Source: Rhizobiaceae bacterium
GTDB lineage: Bacteria > Pseudomonadota > Alphaproteobacteria > Rhizobiales > Rhizobiaceae
Direction of reading: 5' to 3'
Length of the DNA: 64,000 nucleotides
NCBI GenBank assembly: GCA_028279875.1
Contig: JANQMU010000067.1
Coordinates: 1-64,000 of the forward strand
The position numbers and the translations under genes were made by a program. Below, piece by piece: positions 27,704-35,605 of the stretch. Position 1 is the first letter of the stretch; the number at the start of each line of letters is the position of its first letter. The notes below the pieces were generated by a model that worked only from the letters and a program-made list of their open reading frames with translations, was not told the DNA's origin and did not search any database.

Positions 27704-29239
27704 TTAGCTGTGTTCCGCGACACCGCCCTCGGATTTGCGTCTGGCGATGAAGTCGCGGATCGCCTCGGAACGGGCTTTGTCGATGGGCGGGGCCTGATAG
27801 TCCTGCAGCAATTGTCGCGAAATCTCGTGGGCTCGCTGCGTTGCGTCCTTGGAGCCGCGGTCCTGCCAGTTCTCGAAATTGTTCCAGTCCGAGAGCATCG
27901 GTGCATAGAACGCCGTTTCATAGCGTTCCAGCGTGTGGGTCGTGCCGAAAAAATGGCCGCCCGGTCCGACATCCTTGACCGCTTCGAAACCCAGCGATGC
28001 CTCATCGACGACGAGCGGACTCAGAAATTCCGACATCGCCTGCAGCATTTCAGCGTCGATGATCATCTTTTCAAAGGACGCGCACAGCCCGCCCTCCAGC
28101 CAGCCGGCGCCATGCATCAGGAAATTGGCATGACCCATCAGCGCGGCCCAGCTCGACATCTGGCTTTCATAGGTTGCCTGGGCGTCTGCGCAGTTCGAGG
28201 CGTTGACGTTGGACGAGCGGTAGGGGACGCCGACCCGGCGTGCCAATTGCCCGCCGATCAGGGCGGCGCGGGCGTTTTCAGGGGTTCCGAAGGCCGGAGC
28301 ACCGGTTTTCATGTCGACATTTGACGTAAAGCCGCCATAGGCCACCGGGCAGCCCGGCGCATGGATCTGCAGAAGCGCCATGCCGGCAATGGCTTCGGCG
28401 TGCTGCTGCGCCAGCGCGCCGGCAATGGTAACCGGACTCATGGCGCCGGACAGCGTGAAGGGCGTGATGACGCAGAGCTGGTTGTTGCGGGCCATTTCAA
28501 ACGCACCTTCGATCATCACGCCGTCAAGGCGCAGCGGCGAGGAGGTATTGATGATGGTGAATATGCGGGTCCTGTCGGCAAGCCCGTTTTCGCCGCATCC
28601 GAAGGCCAGCCGGGTGATCTCCAGCGCATCGGCAATGCGTTCTCGGCCAAGCGCATAGGCGTGATAGACCTTGTCGGTCATCACCGCAAAATCGCCGATA
28701 CAGTCGAGGTGGCGGGTGGACGGGTGCAAATCGACCGGTTCGACCGGATAGCCGCCGAAAAAATGAACGATATTCAGCGACTGGCCGATGCGCAGGAAGT
28801 CGCGATAGTCCCGCTGGTTGCCGGACCGTCTGCCGCCGACGATGTCGCTCGCATTGGGCGCGCTCGCGACCGATCCGAACGCGATGCGATTGCCGCCGAT
28901 GGTCAGCGTGTGGGCCGGGTTGCGGGCATGGAGCGTCACCTCCGCTGGAGCGTTGGCCAGGGCGCTGTCGATCAGTCCGCGATCGAAACGGACCCGGTCG
29001 CCGGTCGGGTCGACATCGGCGCCGGCCGCCTTCAGCATCTGCCGGGCGCCATCGTGAAGGATGTCCATCCCGACCTCCTCCAGAATACGATAGGCCGTAT
29101 CGCATATCGCTTCGATCTGGTCGTCGGAGAGCACCTTCATCGGCGGATAGGGGTTTTCCAACGGCCGCCAGGCCAACTGGTTGACGGATGAACCGGATTG
29201 CTTGCGGGTTTTGCGGTTGCCGGCCGATCGTCGCACCAT
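27704..29239 (-). CDS. Trimethylamine methyltransferase family protein (MttB superfamily, no pyrrolysine)
   Basis: MttB-superfamily TIM-barrel protein, 511 aa, read without an internal TAG codon, so it is a non-pyrrolysine member. Family features include the N-terminal AYRILEEVGMDILHDGARQMLKAAGADVD, NPAHTLTIGGNRIAFGS, and the C-terminal GPGGHFFGTTHTLERYETAFYAPMLSDW. Characterised non-Pyl members (for example MtgB) demethylate quaternary amines such as glycine betaine, passing the methyl group to a corrinoid protein. No corrinoid protein gene is visible nearby. The amine oxidase gene directly downstream suggests stepwise demethylation of a quaternary amine; this is inference. Confidence 0.9.
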   Translation of the reverse strand: MVRRSAGNRKTRKQSGSSVNQLAWRPLENPYPPMKVLSDDQIEAICDTAYRILEEVGMDILHDGARQMLKAAGADVDPTGDRVRFDRGLIDSALANAPAEVTLHARNPAHTLTIGGNRIAFGSVASAPNASDIVGGRRSGNQRDYRDFLRIGQSLNIVHFFGGYPVEPVDLHPSTRHLDCIGDFAVMTDKVYHAYALGRERIADALEITRLAFGCGENGLADRTRIFTIINTSSPLRLDGVMIEGAFEMARNNQLCVITPFTLSGAMSPVTIAGALAQQHAEAIAGMALLQIHAPGCPVAYGGFTSNVDMKTGAPAFGTPENARAALIGGQLARRVGVPYRSSNVNASNCADAQATYESQMSSWAALMGHANFLMHGAGWLEGGLCASFEKMIIDAEMLQAMSEFLSPLVVDEASLGFEAVKDVGPGGHFFGTTHTLERYETAFYAPMLSDWNNFENWQDRGSKDATQRAHEISRQLLQDYQAPPIDKARSEAIRDFIARRKSEGGVAEHS

Positions 29240-29267
29240 GTCCAGACCCCTTGCTGTTCACGCCTGC

Positions 29268-30062
29268 CTAGAGGCTGACGTTCTTTGCCAATTCATAGTG
29301 CGCGCGGATCACCTCGTAATCCGATGGCATGGTGTGTTGAAAGCCGGCCAGCAACAGGGCCTGCCGGCAATCCTCATCGAGTGCCGCCATGGCTTCGACG
29401 ACCGCAAGGTGAATGCGATCGGGACGCCAGTCTGGCCTTTTTGCACAGATGAACGGCAATCCCGGCGTCGGCTCCGTCGATGTCAGGACGCGCAGTGCCT
29501 GTGCCGTGGTTTCATGCCGCTGGGCAATTTGCCATGTGACCGCATCGATCGCGGCGACATCCGCCTGACCCTGCGCGACCGACTGGATCGAAGCGCGATG
29601 CGCGCCCGTGCGGGTGCCGGACGCGAAAAACGGATCGTTCCCTGCGCGGTCGCGCAGCGCATAGGCCAGCGCAGCATAGCCCGATTGTGAATTCCTGCTG
29701 TTATAGGCAAGGCGCAATCCGGCAAGCTCGTCGAGCGACTGTGCCGGACAGTCGGCGCGGACGAGGATGACGCTGTAATAGCTGCCGGCGCCGCACTCCA
29801 GCTCATAGGCCGGCGTGCCGACCAGAGTGACGCTGTTCGTCAGATCGGTGACGAAGGGAAGGCCGCAGGTCTGTGCCAGAAGCAGATTCTCGTCGTGCCA
29901 GATCTCATCGCCGGCCCGGTCCCGGTCAAGCGCGACGGGGGCGGGAAATCCAAAACTCAGCAAGCTGTCCCTGAGATTGTCCCAGAAGCGGTCCGTTTCT
30001 GTCCGTAGTTCAGGCCAGTCATACATCGGCAATGCCGCAACGGCGGCTGTTCCGCCATTCAT
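29268..30062 (-). CDS. PhnD-like solute-binding-fold protein without signal peptide
   Basis: A 264-aa type 2 periplasmic-binding-protein fold of the PhnD/phosphonate-binding group. LPMYDWPELRTETDRFWDNLRDSL at the start, LVGTPAYELECGAGSYYSVILVRAD, LAGLRLAYNSRNSQSGYAALAYAL and the ASIQSVAQGQADVAAIDAVTWQIAQRH segment match the family. There is no hydrophobic leader or lipobox, so the protein should stay in the cytoplasm unless it uses an unusual export route. It overlaps the desaturase gene by 4 bases and precedes the MttB-family gene by 28. No phosphonate permease or ATPase is nearby. A second possible start is at residue 13 (MYDWPEL). Confidence 0.82.
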   Translation of the reverse strand: MNGGTAAVAALPMYDWPELRTETDRFWDNLRDSLLSFGFPAPVALDRDRAGDEIWHDENLLLAQTCGLPFVTDLTNSVTLVGTPAYELECGAGSYYSVILVRADCPAQSLDELAGLRLAYNSRNSQSGYAALAYALRDRAGNDPFFASGTRTGAHRASIQSVAQGQADVAAIDAVTWQIAQRHETTAQALRVLTSTEPTPGLPFICAKRPDWRPDRIHLAVVEAMAALDEDCRQALLLAGFQHTMPSDYEVIRAHYELAKNVSL

Positions 30063-30961
30063 CGCGGTTTTTTCGCCACCAGCGGATAGGCGACCGGTTC
30101 CTTGCGGTGAAAGGCGAACCGCCGCAGGATCTCGCCATAGCTGGAAAACCCGTATCCCTTGTTCATGGCCACGAACCGCTCGCGGTGACGCTGGTAGAGC
30201 GATGGCAACTGATGCCAGGCGACCGCCGGGTAGGCGTGGTGCACGGCATGCAGATTGTTGTTCAAAAACAGCAGGCTGAGCGGCCCCTTGTCCTCGATGA
30301 TGACCGAGCGTCCGCCAACGGACTCCTCCGCCTGGTGCTCCAGATAAGTGCGTATCATCAGGATCGACAGGCCGGTATAGCAGCAGGCCAGATAGGCCGG
30401 CAGGCCCATCGGCGACCAGCGCACGACGACAAAGATGACACTGGCCGCCAGCACGCTGTGCAGCACCCAGGTCATCTGGACACGCCGGTCTCCGGCCCGG
30501 ATCGCCCGGCCGTCACTGATCGCCAGCCGCACGAGCGAAATGGCGGGACCGAGGATCATCCGGCCGACGAGGGTGTTGTTGACCTGGAACAGCAGCTTTA
30601 CCGGTTTCGGCAGTCCCGCCCAGAAGTCCTGTGCCAGATACCAGCTTTCCGGATCGTCATAGGGATCGCAGATACTGGCATTTTGATGATGCTGGAGATG
30701 AACGTCCTTGAACCGAAGATAGGGAATGAGGAGCCCGATCGGCAGTGCGATGATCGCATCGTTGAGCCATCGCCGGGCAAAGGGGTGTCCGTGAATGCAC
30801 TCATGTTGCAGGGATGAGTGCAGGGTGAGGACGGGTATGATCAGCAGACCGGCCAGCAGCGGGGTGATCTGCGCCACTCCAAACAGAAGAAAAATCCAAA
30901 GACCATAGCACGCCGCGATCAGGGCGAGCGTTCGCCACTCCGTTTTATCTCTAAGAATCAT
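30059..30961 (-). CDS. Fatty acid desaturase family protein
   Basis: Integral membrane di-iron desaturase/hydroxylase, 300 aa from ATG at 30961. The three histidine boxes are present: HSSLQHECIHGH near residue 50, HLQHHQN near 85, and NNLHAVHHAYP near 228. Hydrophobic segments flank them (ALIAACYGLWIFLLFGVA; AIIALPIGLLIPYL; ASVIFVVV). The longer open frame to 31114 would place the start inside the promoter region of the divergent XRE gene; GGTGGGAA upstream of 30961 supports the shorter form. It is the first gene of an operon with the PhnD-like, MttB-like and oxidase genes. The substrate may be a lipid or an alkyl amine. Confidence 0.88.
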   Translation of the reverse strand: MILRDKTEWRTLALIAACYGLWIFLLFGVAQITPLLAGLLIIPVLTLHSSLQHECIHGHPFARRWLNDAIIALPIGLLIPYLRFKDVHLQHHQNASICDPYDDPESWYLAQDFWAGLPKPVKLLFQVNNTLVGRMILGPAISLVRLAISDGRAIRAGDRRVQMTWVLHSVLAASVIFVVVRWSPMGLPAYLACCYTGLSILMIRTYLEHQAEESVGGRSVIIEDKGPLSLLFLNNNLHAVHHAYPAVAWHQLPSLYQRHRERFVAMNKGYGFSSYGEILRRFAFHRKEPVAYPLVAKKPR

Positions 30962-31079
30962 CAGGTTATGTTCCCACCAATGCAGGGGCACTATGCGGCG
31001 AGCCAGGTCTGGTGGACAATATGAGAGTTCGCGAATATTAATGAGAATATGTTTTGGAAAATGTGCATTGTATTGAAAA

Positions 31080-31973
31080 ATGAAAAATGATGTGAATTCA
31101 CAACAAGGCATCATCGAATCGACGGATAAGCGCGACGTCGCCGAAGTGTTTCGCGACCGGATGGCCCTGCTGATCGCTCAGAAAGGGTTTAATCTCAGCC
31201 GATTCTCCCAGGAAATAGGCATAGATCGCTCGGCGCTCAGCCAGTTCCTGGCGCCGGGCTCCACGCGGCTTCCGCGCGCCGAGACCCTGTGCGCCATCGC
31301 CCGCGCATTCGGCGTGTCGCTGGACTGGCTCATGGGGCTGATCGCCAACGAAACCTTCGATGAAGACATCGCCCCGATGCTGGAAATCGAGGGTGTCACC
31401 GACCAGACCAACAGCCAGATGATCGCCGAGTGGCATCGCGAAGCCATGGGCTACAAGATCCGCTACGTGCCGAGCGCCTTGCCCGACCTCCTGCGGACCG
31501 AGGCGGTCCGCGGTTTCGAATTCAATGCCCAGAACCTCAGCGAGCGCGAATCGCGGGAGCAGCAGGCCCGCGACCAGTTGGTGTATTCACGGCGTCCGGA
31601 AACCGATATGGAGGTGTGCATGCCGCTGCAGCGGCTTGAACAGTTTACCCTGGGGCAGGGCGTGTGGACCGGGCTGTCCGCCCGCCTGCGCCGCCAGCAG
31701 CTCGAACACATGATCACGCTGGTCGATGAGCTTTATCCGACGTTTCGGCTGTTCCTCTATGACGCACGCGAAGCCTATGCCGCGGCCTATACGCTGTTCG
31801 GCCCGTTGCGCGCCGCGGTCTATCTCGGCGACATGTATCTCGTGGTCAATTCGGTGGAACATATCCGCGCACTGACCACCCATTTCGACCGGCTTATCCG
31901 CATTGCCCGAGTCGGCCCGGATCGCGTCTCCGACAAGATCGCCGAGCAGATCGAGATTCTGGAACGGGAATAA
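31080..31973 (+). CDS. XRE-family transcriptional regulator
   Basis: A 297-aa regulator with an N-terminal XRE helix-turn-helix at about residues 24-88 (FNLSRFSQEIGIDRSALSQFLAPG, then LPRAETLCAIARAFGVSLDWLMGL). The remaining 200 residues form a conserved but unnamed sensor-like domain with RYVPSALPDLLRTEAV and PLRAAVYLGDMYLVVNS. It is divergent from the desaturase operon, with about 118 bases between the starts, so it probably controls that operon. The intergenic region is A/T rich and includes TTCGCGAA, a short palindrome that could be part of its operator. It ends 20 bases before the convergent cytochrome gene stop. Confidence 0.88.
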   Translation: MKNDVNSQQGIIESTDKRDVAEVFRDRMALLIAQKGFNLSRFSQEIGIDRSALSQFLAPGSTRLPRAETLCAIARAFGVSLDWLMGLIANETFDEDIAPMLEIEGVTDQTNSQMIAEWHREAMGYKIRYVPSALPDLLRTEAVRGFEFNAQNLSERESREQQARDQLVYSRRPETDMEVCMPLQRLEQFTLGQGVWTGLSARLRRQQLEHMITLVDELYPTFRLFLYDAREAYAAAYTLFGPLRAAVYLGDMYLVVNSVEHIRALTTHFDRLIRIARVGPDRVSDKIAEQIEILERE

Positions 31974-31992
31974 TCCGGAGGGCCCGCTTCCC

Positions 31993-33927
31993 CTAAAGGG
32001 ATTTCAGATATTCGACCAAGTCGCGGCGCTCCTCCTCGGTCAAGGTCGCGTTGCCGTAATCATGGCCCGAATTGAAATTGCCGGGAATGGGCGCGCCGTT
32101 TTCATCGCGCACATTGAATACGAAACGGATATCCGGGGCGTTCTGGCTGAAGCCGACATCCACCGGGTCGAAACCCTGCTGCCCGACGCCGAAGGTTTCC
32201 GGGCGGAACGGTCCGTCCGTCGCACTCACCATGGCCGGCGTGCCGGCATCTGACGTGTTGGCCACCTTGGCCGGAAGCAGCAGATCATAGAGGGTCGGCA
32301 CGGATCCATTGTGCAGATAGGGGGCCGTTGCCCAGATGCCGTTGAGCGGTCGTGCCTTGTAGGCCAGGATGTCGTCCGTCTGGGTCAGGCAGATTTGCGC
32401 CTGGTCCTTCTTGAGCTGATCGTCGACCCCGGGGAGATATTCCGTCAGGCTTTCCGTAAAGGCCAGAAACCTGGCCCGGGCGCCGTTGAAGAGATCATTG
32501 AAGATAAGCCCGAATATGCTGGGAGTCTGGGAAACGATGGACCCGACCGCCGCATTGACCAGCATCTTGCGGGTGAAGTCCTGTTCGCGGATCACATCCC
32601 CCGTATAGGCAAACTCCCACTGGTCCTCGAAATTGCCGGCGACCGATTCATGCAGGAACGTGTTGCAGGCGGTGAAGACATCCGTATTGACCTCGGCCAG
32701 CGGTGTCATCTGGTCCTGCGCCGGCGACACTAGATCATGGGGCCCGAGATGCGCGTGGCAGCGGGCGCAATCGGCTTTGCCTTCGAACAGGATGCGGCCG
32801 CGCGCCACGGCGTCGGCGTCGAGCGGCGGTAGCACGTCGCTTGGCCAGACGGGTGATTTCAGCTTTCCGAGCAGGCGCTCGAGCTCCACCATATTGCGCA
32901 GTCTGAGGCTTGACCGGTAGCCCTTGAAGGCCCGCCGGTTGTAGGATTCGATATGGGCGAATACGCCGATGACCTCCGAGGTGTTGCGCACCAGCGCGCC
33001 GAAATCGGTCTTTTCGCCGAACAGCTCGAATTCCAGGAAGTTCTTGGCGATTCCGTTCCACTGGATTTGCTTCTGCTGGGCCGTGTTCCACACAAATGGA
33101 TAGCTCACGGGCGCATCCGAGGGGGAGGGGAACATATCGACGCCGCTGCCCGAGACCGAAGTGATCTTGTTGAGGATATAGCCCTGGGCGTCGAGCCTGG
33201 CATGCCCGTGCACCAGCGGCGTCCTGTTCTTTTCGAACAGCAGACGGCGCCAGGCGATCTGTTCGTCAAGCTGTGTCTTCAGGCTGGCGCGCGCATCCGG
33301 CAGCGCCGACGGCGTCAGCACATTATCGGCAAAGCGGTCGAACTTGGCATCGTCCGCCGCCGTCGCTTCGAGCGAGAAAAGGACGCCGTCGATGAAGCCT
33401 TGAAAATCGGCGGAAGCCGGCGCACCTTCGATCCGCACCCTTTTATCCGCCAGCGTGATTTCAGCGGTGTGGCAGGCGGCGCAGTTCAGCCCGACCCAAG
33501 CCTTGCGCATGGTGCGCGCTGCGCATGTCTCCGGAAAGACGTCACACATCAGGTCGGCCCGCCGGGACGGGTCATGATCAACGGCGAACCCCAGGGCAAG
33601 CCCGTGTGGATTGGCATCCGAGGCCGGGTTGTCGAGATATCCAAGGGCCTGCATATTGTCCCGGCCGAAATATCGATCGGTCGAGTCAGGCACCTCAAGG
33701 GCCAGCGCCCAGTCGAGCGGCAGCAGCCGCGATCCCTGGGACGTGGTGTACCACCACGCACGCTGCTCATCCGTCCAGCCCTGATCCAGACAGAACAGAT
33801 CATCCTTGCAGATGCTGTTTTGCACCAGTTGCGCCGCCGCAGGCAGCGGCGCGGCAAACCCCGCAAACAGGGCAATAACCCCCAGCCGGGCTGCCCGGCG
33901 CAGTCGAAACGGATGAAAGACCTGCAT
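31993..33927 (-). CDS. Di-heme cytochrome c, RoxA/MauG-like
   Basis: Exported c-type cytochrome of 644 aa with a signal peptide (cleavage near AAAQL, residue 33). Two heme-binding motifs are seen: CAACH at residues 149-153 and CARCH at 387-391. The C-terminal LNGIWATAPYLHNGSVPTLYDLLLP is the signature shared by RoxA-type rubber oxygenases and bacterial di-heme peroxidases. The length fits RoxA/RoxB-like proteins (about 650-680 aa) better than CcpA or MauG (about 350 aa). It acts in the periplasm or outside the cell. Whether it is a dioxygenase or a peroxidase cannot be decided by eye. The 18-bp dyad at 33,997 lies 69 bases before its start. Confidence 0.87.
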   Translation of the reverse strand: MQVFHPFRLRRAARLGVIALFAGFAAPLPAAAQLVQNSICKDDLFCLDQGWTDEQRAWWYTTSQGSRLLPLDWALALEVPDSTDRYFGRDNMQALGYLDNPASDANPHGLALGFAVDHDPSRRADLMCDVFPETCAARTMRKAWVGLNCAACHTAEITLADKRVRIEGAPASADFQGFIDGVLFSLEATAADDAKFDRFADNVLTPSALPDARASLKTQLDEQIAWRRLLFEKNRTPLVHGHARLDAQGYILNKITSVSGSGVDMFPSPSDAPVSYPFVWNTAQQKQIQWNGIAKNFLEFELFGEKTDFGALVRNTSEVIGVFAHIESYNRRAFKGYRSSLRLRNMVELERLLGKLKSPVWPSDVLPPLDADAVARGRILFEGKADCARCHAHLGPHDLVSPAQDQMTPLAEVNTDVFTACNTFLHESVAGNFEDQWEFAYTGDVIREQDFTRKMLVNAAVGSIVSQTPSIFGLIFNDLFNGARARFLAFTESLTEYLPGVDDQLKKDQAQICLTQTDDILAYKARPLNGIWATAPYLHNGSVPTLYDLLLPAKVANTSDAGTPAMVSATDGPFRPETFGVGQQGFDPVDVGFSQNAPDIRFVFNVRDENGAPIPGNFNSGHDYGNATLTEEERRDLVEYLKSL

Positions 33928-33996
33928 TATCGTTCCCCCAGATAGTGTTATGAACGCGTTCCCTTTTTCAGGTGAAACACGGCAATGCCGGTGTCA

Positions 33997-34014
33997 TCAC
34001 CCATTCTGGTGATG
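33997..34014 (-). promoter_or_regulatory. 18-bp dyad, copy 1, upstream of the di-heme cytochrome gene
   Basis: TCACCCATTCTGGTGATG (plus-strand reading) contains TCACC-N6-GGTGA. It differs in a single base from the copy at 35,273-35,290. It overlaps the last codons of the luxR gene and lies 69 bases upstream of the cytochrome start at 33927. It is a candidate binding site of the adjacent LuxR-type regulator. Confidence 0.6.
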
Positions 34015-35199
34015 ATCTGCATGGGCCCCTGTATCGCCGCGCACATAATTCGTGCTGATGCTCGTCACCAGACGCAGCAATTGGGTCCGGTTTGCGGAAT
34101 TCGTCTTGGACAGGATCGATTTGACCTGGGAATTGACCGTTTCGATCGACTTGTCCCGGCGGTCGGAAATCTCCGCATTGGTCAATCCCTCCGAAAGGTG
34201 TTTGAGCACTTCCTGCTCAGCCTGGGTCAGATGGAAAGCCCGGGCGACCATGCCGGCATCGATCCGGACCGCCAGCGCACTGTCGAGGCTATAGATGATG
34301 TGACCTTCCAGTTGGTTTTCATTCAGATCGTCGATGCTGGACAGCGGGCAGACCTCGATGCACAGCGCGCGCGCATTGACGTCATGCTCGGTAATGATCG
34401 CTTCCTTGCGCGGTCGGGCGCCCCATCGTCCGTGGTAGGCCATGTCGCTGCGCATGGCCGAAAGCTCCTGCCGCCACTGGCTGCTGGTCAGTTCCAGCTT
34501 TCTGTCGGGTGTCACGCGGAATATCGGATAGGCCTCGACCTGCCGCTGGAATTCGGTGTTGGTGAAGACGATGGTTCCGGTCTTCGACAGAACGCACACG
34601 CCGATCTGCAACAGATCCAGGCTGCCGATAATGTTGTTGAAACGTTGCTGGAGCTGCACGGCGGGGCGCGAAATGCTGAGCGCCTTGGCTACATGCGGCA
34701 GGAGCTGCGCGGCGCGCTCACGATGGTTCCCGGACAGCGCCCCGTCGCTTCTTGAGAATTGCAGGGCGAACCGCCCGTGCCGGGAATAGTCCTTGTTGAG
34801 CAGCGCACCCGCCCGGTGATAGATGCCGTTGCCCTGCATCTCCTTGACATTGGGACGGTTGAGATATTCGGCCTCATCACTGTAGAGAACGTCTTCGCCG
34901 ATCAGTTCGATGCCGTCAGACGCCCTGGAATGTTCGGCCAGCCTGTCCTGATCCAGAAGCTCCTGCACATTGTGCCGGGCAAGGTATCCGAGCACGAGTT
35001 CGGATTTGTAATTGCTGCTGAAATGCGGCGCGATGACATTGCGTTCCGCGCCTTCCCCCTCAAGCTCGAAAAGGAAAGCGCCGCGCGCGCCGATATAGCT
35101 TGCGATCTTGTCGAGCACGCCGGGCCACAATTTGGGGTCCAGCGCCGTGTCGTATATCTCGAGAACCAGGCCGCGAACCGCATCTCCTTCGAGTGTCAT
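33997..35199 (-). CDS. LuxR-family transcriptional regulator
   Basis: A 400-aa protein with a C-terminal LuxR/FixJ-type helix-turn-helix at about residues 320-378 (LTQAEQEVLKHLSEGLTNAEISDRRDKSIETVNSQVKSILSKT). The N-terminal 300 residues have no autoinducer-binding signature. They show a GAF/PAS-like pattern, with a central segment (IGSLDLLQIGVCVLSKTGTIVFTNTEFQRQV) that resembles a PAS fold. No receiver domain is present, so control is likely by a bound ligand or partner. The gene lies between the di-heme cytochrome gene, probably its target, and the protease cassette. Its last seven codons carry copy 1 of the 18-bp dyad; copy 2 lies 73 bases upstream of its own start, suggesting autoregulation. 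Confidence 0.88.
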   Translation of the reverse strand: MTLEGDAVRGLVLEIYDTALDPKLWPGVLDKIASYIGARGAFLFELEGEGAERNVIAPHFSSNYKSELVLGYLARHNVQELLDQDRLAEHSRASDGIELIGEDVLYSDEAEYLNRPNVKEMQGNGIYHRAGALLNKDYSRHGRFALQFSRSDGALSGNHRERAAQLLPHVAKALSISRPAVQLQQRFNNIIGSLDLLQIGVCVLSKTGTIVFTNTEFQRQVEAYPIFRVTPDRKLELTSSQWRQELSAMRSDMAYHGRWGARPRKEAIITEHDVNARALCIEVCPLSSIDDLNENQLEGHIIYSLDSALAVRIDAGMVARAFHLTQAEQEVLKHLSEGLTNAEISDRRDKSIETVNSQVKSILSKTNSANRTQLLRLVTSISTNYVRGDTGAHADHHQNG

Positions 35200-35272
35200 T
35201 TAACCGCCCCAATGCATGACTCGAACTGGCTTTTCACGTTACCAAATAACCGCCCGGAAAAAAAGTTGACGC

Positions 35273-35290
35273 TCACCCATACTGGTGATG
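35273..35290 (-). promoter_or_regulatory. 18-bp dyad, copy 2, upstream of luxR
   Basis: TCACCCATACTGGTGATG on the plus strand, with the same TCACC-N6-GGTGA symmetry, the same orientation and nearly the same distance from the next start codon (73 bases to luxR at 35199) as copy 1 has to the cytochrome gene (69 bases). Repetition with conserved spacing argues for a functional activator or repressor site. Confidence 0.65.
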
Positions 35291-35362
35291 TTGCCGCATG
35301 CCGCCGACCCTAATGTGCATTCGTACCGGCCCTGAGCCCCACCGGGCTGGTTTGCAAAGGAC

Positions 35363-35408
35363 AGCAACGGGTGACTTTAACAGAAATTGTTCCATGTCGC
35401 CCGTTGCT
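35363..35408. repeat. Long inverted repeat upstream of the protease cassette
   Basis: Arms AGCAACGGGTGAC (35363-35375) and GTCGCCCGTTGCT (35396-35408) pair over 13 positions with one mismatch around a 20-base loop, which itself contains AACA-N5-TGTT. No T run follows, so it is not a standard terminator. It could be an operator with two dyads or an RNA structure in the protease leader, about 200 bases before the start at 35606. Confidence 0.55.
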
Positions 35409-35605
35409 ACCAGCTAAATTGACTGCGGGCAATGCGTATGTAAGGCTTTTTGCGTCCGATGAAAGCGCCGTAAATACAATGGGTTGAATTTTATCCTTAA
35501 GGTATCGATTTCGTTAACGGTACGAGACACGGCAATGATTGATCATCGGATCAAAAAACATGTTTGGCAGCAATGAAGTTTGATCGCAAAAACGGAGGCG
35601 ATGCC

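Larger units (their letters stand above)
35200..35605. other. Divergent intergenic region between luxR and the protease cassette
   Basis: About 400 bases, A/T richer than the flanking genes. It holds copy 2 of the 18-bp dyad (35,273), a long stem-loop (35,363-35,408) and, on the plus strand, a possible -35 element TTGACT at 35,419-35,424 with a weak TAAGGC about 16 bases later. No open frame here looks like a gene. Confidence 0.55.

Noticed and set aside
27704..29239. Pyrrolysine-containing trimethylamine methyltransferase
   Set aside because: The frame has no in-frame TAG, and no pyl genes are present in the window; it belongs to the non-pyrrolysine branch.
33997..35199. Quorum-sensing LuxR receptor
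   Set aside because: The N-terminal part shows no acyl-homoserine-lactone-binding signature and no luxI-type synthase is nearby; only the C-terminal helix-turn-helix is LuxR-like.
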